Shown in pieces: positions 25,795 to 33,855 of a stretch of DNA of 58,125 nt. Position 1 is the stretch's first letter. Each line of letters opens with the position of its first letter. The notes beneath the pieces are model-generated. The model did no database searches. It was not told where the DNA came from and saw only the letters and a list, made by a program, of their open reading frames with translations. The stretch is from LMUY01 sp964657445 (GTDB lineage: Bacteria; Pseudomonadota; Alphaproteobacteria; Acetobacterales; Acetobacteraceae), in NCBI GenBank assembly GCA_964657445.1, contig CAZZVB010000002.1, positions 1-58,125 of the forward strand, written 5' to 3'. Position numbers and translations under genes: made by a program.

Positions 25795-27987
25795 ATGGGT
25801 CAGTCGAGCAGTATCCGGATCGAGGAAGGCCGGCCTTTCCCACAAGGCGCAACCTGGACCGGACTGGGTGTGAATTTCGCCCTGTTCTCCGCCCACGCGA
25901 CGAAAGTCGAACTGTGCCTGTTCGATGATAGCGGCGAGACAGAACTAGGGCGCGTGGCCCTCCCGGAATACACCAACGAGATCTGGCATGGCTTCCTGCC
26001 CGACGCTCGGCCGGGGACGGTGTACGGGTATCGCGTGCACGGCCCGTATGAGCCGGAAAACGGACATCGATTCAACCCCAACAAGCTGGTGCTGGACCCC
26101 TACGCAAAGGCCGTCATTGGCCAGATCACCTGGGCGCCGGAGCTGTTCGGCTACGTCATGGGGCAGGAAGACACCACCTACGACGAGCGTGACAGCGCCA
26201 AGTTCATGCCCAAGGGCCGCGTCATCGACCCGGCCTTCACATGGGGGGAGGACCGTGCCCCGCGCATTCCGTGGGATCAGACCGTCCTCTACGAAACCCA
26301 CGTCAAAGGCTACACCAAGCTGCACCCGGCGGTGCCCGAAGAACTTCGCGGCACATTCCGCGGCCTCGTGACCCCGGAAGTGGTCCGCTACATCAAGGAA
26401 CTCGGCGTCACCAGCGTGGAACTGCTGCCAATCCACATGTTCGCGGATGACAGCTACCTGATCGAAAAGGGGCTGGTGAACTACTGGGGCTATTCCACCC
26501 TGTCATTCTTCGCACCAAGCCGGCGCTACGCCAGCGTGCCGGACTTTGCGTTTTCTGAATTCAAGGAGATGGTCAGCAGGTTCCACGCCGCCGATATCGA
26601 GGTGATCCTCGACGTGGTGTACAACCATACCTGCGAAGGCAACGAGAAGGGCCCGACCCTGTCGTTCAAGGGCGTGGACAACGCCAGCTACTACCGCCTG
26701 CTGCCCGATCAAAAGCGCTACTACATCAATGATACGGGCACCGGGAACACGGTGAACCTGTCCAATGCGCGCGTCATCCAGATGGTGATGGACAGCCTGC
26801 GCTATTGGGTCACCGAAATGCACGTGGACGGCTTCCGGTTTGACCTGGGAACGATCCTGGCGCGCGAAACCTACGGCTTCGACCAGGAAAGCGGTTTCCT
26901 GCGTGCCGTCGGACAGGACCCGGTGCTGAGCCAGGTGAAGATGATCACCGAGCCATGGGATTGCGGCCCCGGCGGCTACCAGGTCGGCGGCTTCCCGCCC
27001 GGTTGGGCGGAGTGGAACGACCGCTATCGCGACAACGTCCGCGCCTACTGGAAAGGCGACGCCGGCAAGATCAAGGATTTTGCTACGCGCTTCACCGGCA
27101 GCAGCGACTTCTTCAATCACCGCGGCCGGCCCGCCTGGTCATCGATCAACTTCCTCACCGCGCATGACGGTTTCACGCTGAACGACTGGGCGTCGTACAA
27201 CGAGAAACACAACGAGGCGAACGGCGAAGACAACAAGGACGGCAACAGCAACAACGAGAGCTGGAACTGCGGCGCCGAGGGGCCGACTGACGACCCGGAC
27301 ATCAACGGGATCCGCGAGCGCCAGATCAAGAACATGCTCGGCACGTTGCTGCTGTCCCGCGGGACGCCGATGATCCTCGCCGGCGACGAGTTCGGCCGCA
27401 CTCAAAACGGCAACAACAATGCCTACTGCCAAGACAATGAGATCAGTTGGCTCGATTGGAACCTGGAGGAGAAAGGCAAGCACCTCGTCCACTTCGTTCG
27501 CAAAGTAAACGAGTTGCGTCGCAAGCTGCCAATCCTGCACCGCTCGCGCTTCCTGACCGCGGAGTGGAACGAGGAGCTAGGCGTCAAGGACGTCACCTGG
27601 ATGAAGCCGACTGGCGAGGAGATGGACCAGGCAGCGTGGGACGATGAGAACACGCGCTGCATCGGTATCCTGTTGGACGGGCGAGCCCAGGTATCTGGCA
27701 TCAAGCGCCGGGGATCGGACGCAACGGTGCTGATCATCGTCAACTCGTATCATGACGGCGTGCCGTTCAAGCTGCCGGAGGTTCCAGGCGGCTTGGCGTG
27801 GCATTGTTCGATCGACACCAACCTTGAGGGTGACCCGCGCGACGTGCATTTCGAATTCGGCGCCGAATACATCGTTACCGGGCGTTCCCTGCTGCTGTTC
27901 GAGCTGGAGCTGGACAAGGCCTACATGGAGGCACGCGCGCAGTCGCCGGCGCCTGGCGTCGCCGATTTGGGAAGGAGCCGGGCATGA
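25795..27987 (+). CDS. glgX: Glycogen debranching enzyme GlgX
   Basis: A 730-residue GH13 enzyme from the ATG at 25795. Residues 1-150 form the CBM48-type N-domain (GRPFPQGATWTGLGVNFALF). The TIM barrel follows with conserved region I DVVYNHTCEGN, region II DGFRFDLGT (nucleophile Asp), region III ITEPWDCG (acid/base Glu) and region IV FLTAHDGFTLND (Asp). The GlgX segment GNNNAYCQDNEISWLDWN is also present. It hydrolyses alpha-1,6 linkages of phosphorylase-limit glycogen in the cytoplasm. The stop overlaps the start of the next small gene by 4 bases. The frame is open further upstream to 25720 but without domain support. Confidence 0.95.
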   Translation: MGQSSSIRIEEGRPFPQGATWTGLGVNFALFSAHATKVELCLFDDSGETELGRVALPEYTNEIWHGFLPDARPGTVYGYRVHGPYEPENGHRFNPNKLVLDPYAKAVIGQITWAPELFGYVMGQEDTTYDERDSAKFMPKGRVIDPAFTWGEDRAPRIPWDQTVLYETHVKGYTKLHPAVPEELRGTFRGLVTPEVVRYIKELGVTSVELLPIHMFADDSYLIEKGLVNYWGYSTLSFFAPSRRYASVPDFAFSEFKEMVSRFHAADIEVILDVVYNHTCEGNEKGPTLSFKGVDNASYYRLLPDQKRYYINDTGTGNTVNLSNARVIQMVMDSLRYWVTEMHVDGFRFDLGTILARETYGFDQESGFLRAVGQDPVLSQVKMITEPWDCGPGGYQVGGFPPGWAEWNDRYRDNVRAYWKGDAGKIKDFATRFTGSSDFFNHRGRPAWSSINFLTAHDGFTLNDWASYNEKHNEANGEDNKDGNSNNESWNCGAEGPTDDPDINGIRERQIKNMLGTLLLSRGTPMILAGDEFGRTQNGNNNAYCQDNEISWLDWNLEEKGKHLVHFVRKVNELRRKLPILHRSRFLTAEWNEELGVKDVTWMKPTGEEMDQAAWDDENTRCIGILLDGRAQVSGIKRRGSDATVLIIVNSYHDGVPFKLPEVPGGLAWHCSIDTNLEGDPRDVHFEFGAEYIVTGRSLLLFELELDKAYMEARAQSPAPGVADLGRSRA

Positions 27988-28283
27988 GACGGCTTCTCCT
28001 AAGCATCGGCTTGCTGGCGGCATTCTGTGGGTTTGCGAACGCGCAGACCACAGGCGGACCAGCGGCAGCGCCGGTGATCCAACCCGGCAACCATCAGCCT
28101 GTTGCTCCGGCAGCCGGCGCAGCGGGACAGTCCGACGTAGCAGCCAGTTCTGCAGCCCCGGTAAGCCGAGCCGATCGCGCCACAAAGCAGCAATCCGCTA
28201 TTCCGGCTGGCAAACCCGGACAGAAAGCGCCCACCCAGGGTTCCAAGCCCAAGAGTTTTAACGCACCGATCAAAGCAGACTAA
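27984..28283 (+). CDS. Small proline/alanine-rich exported protein
   Basis: A 99-residue protein coupled to glgX by an ATGA overlap. The signal peptide is RRLLLSIGLLAAFCGFANAQ. The mature part is low complexity, rich in Ala, Pro, Gly and Gln, and ends basic (KPGQKAPTQGSKPKSFN). No fold is expected; it could be a cell-envelope linker. The function is unknown. The next gene converges on it from the opposite strand, with 67 bases between them that show no clear terminator. Confidence 0.62.
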   Translation: MRRLLLSIGLLAAFCGFANAQTTGGPAAAPVIQPGNHQPVAPAAGAAGQSDVAASSAAPVSRADRATKQQSAIPAGKPGQKAPTQGSKPKSFNAPIKAD

Positions 28284-28350
28284 CGCGAGATCGTGCCCAT
28301 TGGGATGGAAGCAGGGTCCATCACCATCCGCATCGGGCCAATGTTATTGT

Positions 28351-29979
28351 TCACGACTTGGCCGCTTCCTCCGCCACCAGCTCCTTCTTCGACAGCTTCC
28401 CGATCAATGTTTTCGGCAAGCTGTCGCGCAGTACGATCTCGCGGGGCAGTTCGATCTTGGACACATAGCGGCTCAGGTGGTCGCGCAGCATAGCGGCGGT
28501 CGCCTCGGTGCCGGGGCGGAGCACGACAAACGCCTTGGGCGCCTGGCCGCGATACGCGTCCGGCACGCCGATCACTGTCGCCTCGAGCACCGCCGGGTGC
28601 TCATACAGCGCGTCCTCCAATACGCGGGGATAGACATTGTAGCCACCGCACAGGATCACGTCCTTGATGCGATCGACTAGGAAAAGGTATCCCTCGGGAT
28701 CGAGGTAGCCGATATCCCCGGTGCGCAACGCGCCATCCACGAACACGGCCGCGGTTTCCTCCGGACGGTTCCAGTAGCCGGCCATCACCTGCGGGCCGCG
28801 CACGCAGACTTCGCCGCGCTCACCGGCGGCCAGGAGTCGCTGCGGATCCGCCGGGTCGCGGATCTCGATGATCGTGTCGGCCATCGCGATCCCTGCCGAA
28901 CCAGGACGCACGTCGCCGTCCGGCGGATTGCAGGACACGACGGGCGACGCCTCCGTCAAACCGTAACCCTCGACCAGCTTGCACCCGGTGTAGGAGATGA
29001 ATCGGTCGCGCACCTCCGGCGGCAGCGGCGCCCCGCCCGATACGCTGAACCGCAGGGACCCGAGTTCCGCATCGCCGGTTTCCGCCGCGCCGTTGATGGC
29101 GTTGTAGATGGTTGGCACCGCGTTCATGATGGTGATCTTGCGGCGCTTCACCGTCCGCAGCATCGCCTTCAGCTCAAACCGCGGTAGCATCACGATCTCC
29201 GCCCCGACATCGATGCCGTAGTTCAGCACCGACGTCATGGCGAAGACGTGGAAGAACGGCAGCACCGCAAGCACACGTTCCTGCCCGGGGTGAACGCTGC
29301 TCCAATGTCGGCGAACCTGGCTGCAGTTGGCCACCAGGTTCGCGTGGGTGAGCATTGCCCCCTTGGGCAGGCCGGTTGTGCCGCCGGTATATTGCAGCAC
29401 CGCCAGATGGGACGGATCGATCGCGACCGGCGCAGGGGCGGCCGACGTGCGGACCAAATCGGCGTAGCGGACATGGAGCGCATCGCGCGGGATGCGGGCG
29501 AGCTGACGGCGCTTGAACAGCCGGAACAGCACGGACTTGGTGGCTGGCAGAATACCCGCCATCGGGCAGACCACCAGGTGCCGCAGCCCCACCTCGATCG
29601 CCACGTTCGCAACCCGGCGGTATGTCGCCTCAAGGTCCAGCACGACCATGATCGACGTGTCGGAGTCACGAATCTGCTGCGCCAGCTCCCGCTCGACATA
29701 CAGCGGATTGAAGTTGACGACAGTGGCTCCGGCCCGCAGGGCGGCGAAGTAGAAGATCATGTAGTAGGGTGTATTGGGCAGGCACAACCCGACCTTGGTC
29801 CCCTGCACCACCCCCATCGCTTGCAGCCCCGCGGCGGCCCGATCGACCAGCGCGCCCAACTCGTCATAGCGCCATCTACGGCCCAGGAACTCCATCGCGG
29901 GCCGGTCGGCGAAGCGCGCGACCGCAAGCTGGAACAGATCCCCTAGGGTTCCCGACCGCATCTGCGTGTCGTCCAGCAT
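28351..29979 (-). CDS. Long-chain acyl-CoA synthetase-like AMP-dependent ligase
   Basis: A 542-residue member of the ANL superfamily, similar to FadD. The ATP-binding P-loop motif YTGGTTGLPKGAMLTH occurs near residue 192. GYGLTEASPVVSCNP is the A5-type motif, LRTGDIGYLDPEGYL holds the ribose-binding Asp, DRIKDVILCGGYNVYP is the hinge region, and SLPKTLIGKLSKKEL contains the catalytic Lys near the C-terminus. It activates a carboxylate, probably a medium- or long-chain fatty acid, to acyl-CoA via an acyl-adenylate. GGGGAAA precedes the ATG. It lies 51 bases downstream of mntR on the same strand. Confidence 0.9.
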   Translation of the reverse strand: MLDDTQMRSGTLGDLFQLAVARFADRPAMEFLGRRWRYDELGALVDRAAAGLQAMGVVQGTKVGLCLPNTPYYMIFYFAALRAGATVVNFNPLYVERELAQQIRDSDTSIMVVLDLEATYRRVANVAIEVGLRHLVVCPMAGILPATKSVLFRLFKRRQLARIPRDALHVRYADLVRTSAAPAPVAIDPSHLAVLQYTGGTTGLPKGAMLTHANLVANCSQVRRHWSSVHPGQERVLAVLPFFHVFAMTSVLNYGIDVGAEIVMLPRFELKAMLRTVKRRKITIMNAVPTIYNAINGAAETGDAELGSLRFSVSGGAPLPPEVRDRFISYTGCKLVEGYGLTEASPVVSCNPPDGDVRPGSAGIAMADTIIEIRDPADPQRLLAAGERGEVCVRGPQVMAGYWNRPEETAAVFVDGALRTGDIGYLDPEGYLFLVDRIKDVILCGGYNVYPRVLEDALYEHPAVLEATVIGVPDAYRGQAPKAFVVLRPGTEATAAMLRDHLSRYVSKIELPREIVLRDSLPKTLIGKLSKKELVAEEAAKS

Positions 29980-30030
29980 CTCGTTTCCCCGGCGTTTCTT
30001 GGTCTCCCATCATAGGGAGACAGCGCTGGA

Positions 30031-30468
30031 TCATCCAGGGCGGCGTAAAAACCGTGCAAATGCACTGAGCGTAGCGTCCGACACGTAATGCTCGATGCCC
30101 TCCGCGTCGCTCTCTGCGGCTTCGAATGGCACGCCCACCGCGAGCAGCAGATCGACGACCACGCGATGCCGGGTCCGCACCCTATCGGCTAGCGCCTGCC
30201 CGGCGTCGGTCAGAAACACGCCGCGATACGGTTTGCCGGTGGCCAGCCCTTCGCGCCGCAGCCGCGCGATCGTTTTGACCGCAGTCGCATGGGAGACGCC
30301 GAAACGCCTGGCGATGTCGGTCGCACGCGCCTCGCCGCCGTTGGTGAGCAGATCGGAGATCAGCTCCGCATAGTCTTCCAGCATCGCGGCGCCGCGGGCG
30401 GTGCGCGTCCGCTCGAACCGTTCGGCCTGGGTCGGCTCCTCCGGCAGGGTTTGATCACTCGCTGACAT
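30031..30468 (-). CDS. mntR: MntR-type manganese-responsive regulator (DtxR family)
   Basis: A 145-residue regulator. YAELISDLLTNGGEARATDI precedes the winged helix (ARRFGVSHATAVKTIARL), and RGVFLTDAGQALADRVRTRH continues into the dimerisation region with LLLAVGVPFEAAESDAEGIEH. This closely follows the layout of E. coli MntR, including the metal-binding Glu/His residues near EGIEHYVSD. It should repress manganese uptake when Mn(II) is plentiful. It is divergent from a Nramp-like transporter, and the 167-base interval contains a palindrome of the TAGC-N4-GCTA kind, which supports local regulation. There is no SH3-like C-terminal domain, as in the short MntR group. Confidence 0.9.
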   Translation of the reverse strand: MSASDQTLPEEPTQAERFERTRTARGAAMLEDYAELISDLLTNGGEARATDIARRFGVSHATAVKTIARLRREGLATGKPYRGVFLTDAGQALADRVRTRHRVVVDLLLAVGVPFEAAESDAEGIEHYVSDATLSAFARFLRRPG

Positions 30469-30594
30469 GTCCAGGTCCTAACCTAGAACCTGTGTAGCAG
30501 GACGCCCGGCGTAGAACAAAATCATGCCCTCGCGTGGATTTGAGCCTCACAGCACAGGATGCACTACCGGCAATGATCCCATGCGTATTGATCT

Positions 30595-30617
30595 AAGTGT
30601 AGCTTAGGCTACAGTTT
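30595..30617. promoter_or_regulatory. Candidate MntR box between mntR and the transporter
   Basis: The perfect inverted repeat TGTAGC-TTAG-GCTACA (30598-30613) has the core TAGC-N4-GCTA and partly symmetric outer bases AAG...GTTT. The known enterobacterial MntR box has the same core and spacing (ATAGC-N4-GCTAT). It lies 22 bases before the transporter ATG, a suitable place for repression. Confidence 0.68.
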
Positions 30618-30635
30618 GGGTGCATATCCAGACGG

Positions 30636-32036
30636 ATGACACCCCAGGCTGGAAAGACCATCGTGAGTGAGACAGCCTTGATCTCCGGCCAAACCCCACG
30701 AGAGGTACGCGCACAGGCCGCTTACGTCCGCGAGGACCTGCTTCGGGCGCGTGACCGGGCCAAGGTTGCTCAGAACCGCGAATCTGGACGGCTGTTGCGC
30801 GTCCTTTGGCTGCTGGCGGGGCCGGGCGTCCTTGTCATGCTGGGCGAGAATGACGGGCCCAGCATGGTGTCCTACGCCACCACAGGAGCCACCTACGGGA
30901 TCGGCTTCTTCGTGCCATTCATCCTCCTCACCTTCGTCATGGCGTTCGTGGTGCAGGAGATGACGGTGCGGCTGGGCGTTGCCACGCATCGCGGCCATGC
31001 CGAACTGATCTTCCAGCGTTTCGGCCCTTTTTGGGGCTACTTCTCCATGGCCGATTTGGTGATCGGGAACGTGCTGACCCTGGTGACGGAATTCATCGCG
31101 ATCCAAGCGGGCGGGCTGTATTTCGGTATCCCGGCCTGGCTATCGGTCACGGCTGGCATCCTCCTGGTCGTCGCGTCGCTCGGCCTGCGGCGCTATGCGA
31201 CGTGGGAGCGTGCGTTGATGGTGCTGGCCGCGTTCAACCTGCTGTTTATCCCGGCGGCGCTCTACGCCAAGCCGGACGGGGCGGCTCTGGTCCATGCGGT
31301 GGCGACGTGGGGCCCGCTGCCCGGCGGCTTCGGCACCGGGTTCGTGACGCTGCTGCTGGCCAATATCGGCGCCACGGTCACACCGTGGATGATCTTCTTC
31401 CAGCAAAGCGCGGTGGTGGACAAAGGCTTGACCAAGGCTGATTTGACGCAGGGGCGGATGGACACTGCAATCGGCGCGTGCGTCGCGGCCATGACCGCAA
31501 TCGCCACCGTGGCGGCCACGGCGCCGCTCTTTGCCGCCCATGTGGATGTGTCGCAGTTCGCCAACGGCGCAGATTTCGCCACCGCCTTGAGGCCGCTGCT
31601 CGGCACCACGGGCGCCACGCTGTTCGCGCTGGGGATCTGCGAAGCGGGGTTGCTGGCAGCGATGACGATCTCCACGAGTTCGTCCTATGCGCTGGCGGAG
31701 ACGGTGTCGGCTGGGCACAGCCTCAACCTGGGATTTCAGGAAGGGCGGCTGTTTTACGGGGTAGCGATCGGGTCCTCCATACTGGCAGGTGCGATTGTGC
31801 TGATCCCCGGCGCGCCGCTTCTGGCGATGACGCTGACGGTGAACGTGATCGCAACCATGCTGATGGCACCGGCCCTGCTGTTCCTGCTGCTACTGGTCAA
31901 TGACCGGGAGATCATGGGCAGCCTCGCCAACCGCTGGCGAGCCAACCTTGCAGGCGGCACGATCGTCGTCGGCATCTCACTGGTTGGCGCGCTGTACGGT
32001 GTGATCACTGTTTTTCCCGGCCTGCTCGGGAAGTAG
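30636..32036 (+). CDS. Nramp-like divalent metal transporter with altered metal site
   Basis: A 466-residue membrane protein of the Nramp superfamily with about 11 spans. The first span reads GPGVLVMLGENDGPSMVSYA; the canonical DPGN is DGPS here, so the Asp stays but Asn becomes Ser. The sixth span reads NIGATVTPWMIFFQQSAVV, where canonical MPH is TPW. VQEMTVRLGVATHRGHAELI is shared with the Nramp-like subgroup that carries GDNDAG in span one. It likely moves Mn(II) or another divalent ion by proton coupling, given mntR beside it, but the altered ligands make the ion uncertain. A GTG at 30663 is a possible later start. A 64-residue protein follows 10 bases later. Confidence 0.85.
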   Translation: MTPQAGKTIVSETALISGQTPREVRAQAAYVREDLLRARDRAKVAQNRESGRLLRVLWLLAGPGVLVMLGENDGPSMVSYATTGATYGIGFFVPFILLTFVMAFVVQEMTVRLGVATHRGHAELIFQRFGPFWGYFSMADLVIGNVLTLVTEFIAIQAGGLYFGIPAWLSVTAGILLVVASLGLRRYATWERALMVLAAFNLLFIPAALYAKPDGAALVHAVATWGPLPGGFGTGFVTLLLANIGATVTPWMIFFQQSAVVDKGLTKADLTQGRMDTAIGACVAAMTAIATVAATAPLFAAHVDVSQFANGADFATALRPLLGTTGATLFALGICEAGLLAAMTISTSSSYALAETVSAGHSLNLGFQEGRLFYGVAIGSSILAGAIVLIPGAPLLAMTLTVNVIATMLMAPALLFLLLLVNDREIMGSLANRWRANLAGGTIVVGISLVGALYGVITVFPGLLGK

Positions 32037-32046
32037 GAACGCCCGC

Positions 32047-32241
32047 ATGATACCCTCCACCGACCTGTCCAACATTCTCGATCCCGCGCAGTTCGCGCAT
32101 GCGCGCAGTCAGCGCTTGCCCCGGCGCAGGCTCGGGCGTGGAATTACCGCGCTGCTCGTTCTGCTGCGCGTCTACGTCGTCGTCGCCATCCCCATTGTGG
32201 TCTATGCCTTTGTTCACGCGCTTGGATCGCCAACGCCCTGA
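32047..32241 (+). CDS. Small single-span membrane protein downstream of the Nramp-like gene
   Basis: A 64-residue protein 10 bases after the transporter stop. A cytoplasmic basic stretch (RSQRLPRRRLGRG) precedes one hydrophobic span (ITALLVLLRVYVVVAIPIVV) and a short tail. The positive-inside rule puts the N-terminus in the cytoplasm. It is likely co-transcribed and may be a transporter subunit or a modulator. I do not recognise a family. Confidence 0.6.
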   Translation: MIPSTDLSNILDPAQFAHARSQRLPRRRLGRGITALLVLLRVYVVVAIPIVVYAFVHALGSPTP

Positions 32242-32291
32242 CCAGCGAGAATGGGGTTCCGGCTTCATTGTCCGGGTGCTCAGGTTTGGCT

Positions 32292-32300
32292 GCTTAGGCT
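32292..32300 (+). promoter_or_regulatory. Partial copy of the candidate MntR-box core before the porin gene
   Basis: GCTTAGGCT here is identical to the centre of the palindrome at 30602-30610. The flanks are not symmetric (CTGC-TTAG-GCTG), so it is at best a weak site. It lies 41 bases before the porin ATG. It may be chance. Confidence 0.3.
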
Positions 32301-32340
32301 GGAGGCTGCCATAAACCCAAGAAGATTTGGTTCTTGAATT

Positions 32341-33849
32341 ATGTCAAAATCCGTTCTCGTCCGGAGCTTTGCAGCCGCGCTCGCCGTGAACCTCCAGCTG
32401 TCAGCCGTTCGCGCCCAAACGCCTTCCACTTCTGCACCGGGAACCACGCCGGACGCGGTTCCCGTTCAAGGCCCCGCGGAGGGTAACTTGCCCGGCGCCC
32501 CGGCAGCCAGCAGCGCCTCACCCAGCGGCGTCACCAACGCGGGGGCAAACGCGGCAACTCCGTTGAACGAGTCCCGGCTGCTGGGCGACATGGGGGGACT
32601 ACGCCCCCTGCTGAATGGCCATGGCGTTTCTTTCGGCCTGTCTGAACAGTCCGAGCTTTACGGAAACTTCACAGGCGGCGTCCACCAAGGCGCCATCTAC
32701 GAGGGCCTGACCGAGGCGGGGATCGGGATCGATAGCAAGGCGGCTTTCGGATGGACGGGCGGCACCTTCAACATCACCGCTTTCCAGTTCCACGGGCGCG
32801 GCCTTACGGCGAACAACGTGCCATCGCTGCTACCCGTCAGCAGCGCGGAACAGACCGCGCGCGGTTTTCGGCTTTTCGAGGCATGGTATGAGCAAATACT
32901 ACTGGATAAGCAGGTAGCGATCCGGGTTGGCCAGCTTAGCGCCGACGTCGAATTCATCACGACGCAATACGGCAGCTTATTTCTCAATGCCGGCTACGGG
33001 TTCCCAACGTTGCCGAGCGACGACCTACCGTCCGGCGGGCCGGCCTATCCGCTCGCCACGCCGGGCATTCGCGTGAAGTATCAATCGAACGACTCCCTTG
33101 CGATCTTGGCCGGCGTGTTCAACGGCAGCCCGGCCGGTCCCGGCATCGGAGATCCGCAACGGCGCGACCTGAGCGGCACGGCGTTCCGGCTGAATGACGG
33201 CACGTTCGTCATTTCCGAATTAGAGTATGGCATCAACCAAGGCGATAACGCGGCCGGACTGCCTGGCATCTACAAGCTCGGGGTCTGGTACGATACGTTG
33301 GCGTTTCCCAACGAGCGGGAGAATTTCACCGGTCTAGGATTGGGCAGCCTGCCGGCGGGCACGATCGCGGCGCCGCTCGCACGGAACAGCTTCCGCAATG
33401 ACTACAGCGTCTACGCGGTGATGGACCAACTGCTTTACAAGAAGCCCGACACCCCGGATGGCGGACTCGGGCTCTTCGTCCGCGCAATGGGCGCGCCGCC
33501 CGATCGCAACCTGGTTGACGCCTTCGTGCAGGGCGGCCTGACGTTCAAGGCGCCGTTTGACGGCCGGGACAACGACACCGTCGGGTTTGCCGTCAGTTGG
33601 TCCCACGTCAGCAATGACGTTTCGAAGGCAAACTCGTATTTCGCGGCGCTGACGGGTCAACCTGTCCCTGTGCGGCGTAGCGAGACGCAGCTTGAACTCA
33701 CCTACCAGGCACAGTTGGCGCCGTGGTTCCAGGTGCAGCCGGACTTTCAATATATAGCCTCGCCCGGCGGTGGCGTAGCGAACCCGCTGACCGGCCGGCG
33801 CGTCCGGGATGCCGCGATCCTGGCAGTGCGGACCAACGTCACGTTCTGA
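32341..33849 (+). CDS. OprB-like carbohydrate-selective porin family protein
   Basis: A 502-residue outer-membrane protein: signal peptide to about AVRAQ, a Pro/Ala-rich linker, then a domain of the OprB type. LLGDMGGLRPLLNGHGVSF opens the barrel. Later signatures are GLFVRAMGAPPDRNLVDAFV, GRDNDTVGFAVSWSHVS and ETQLELTYQAQLAPWFQVQP with DFQYIASPGGG near the C-terminus, ending in the aromatic TNVTF that barrel assembly requires. OprB porins pass sugars, but homologues also pass other solutes. Placement after a Mn-transporter gene and a shared 9-mer raise the possibility of a metal-related role; this is speculative. It converges on the next gene with 6 bases between. Confidence 0.85.
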   Translation: MSKSVLVRSFAAALAVNLQLSAVRAQTPSTSAPGTTPDAVPVQGPAEGNLPGAPAASSASPSGVTNAGANAATPLNESRLLGDMGGLRPLLNGHGVSFGLSEQSELYGNFTGGVHQGAIYEGLTEAGIGIDSKAAFGWTGGTFNITAFQFHGRGLTANNVPSLLPVSSAEQTARGFRLFEAWYEQILLDKQVAIRVGQLSADVEFITTQYGSLFLNAGYGFPTLPSDDLPSGGPAYPLATPGIRVKYQSNDSLAILAGVFNGSPAGPGIGDPQRRDLSGTAFRLNDGTFVISELEYGINQGDNAAGLPGIYKLGVWYDTLAFPNERENFTGLGLGSLPAGTIAAPLARNSFRNDYSVYAVMDQLLYKKPDTPDGGLGLFVRAMGAPPDRNLVDAFVQGGLTFKAPFDGRDNDTVGFAVSWSHVSNDVSKANSYFAALTGQPVPVRRSETQLELTYQAQLAPWFQVQPDFQYIASPGGGVANPLTGRRVRDAAILAVRTNVTF

Positions 33850-33855
33850 GCGCGG

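Noticed and set aside
28284..28350. Bidirectional intrinsic terminator between the glgX operon and the acyl-CoA ligase gene
   Set aside because: No stem followed by a T-run is visible in either direction.
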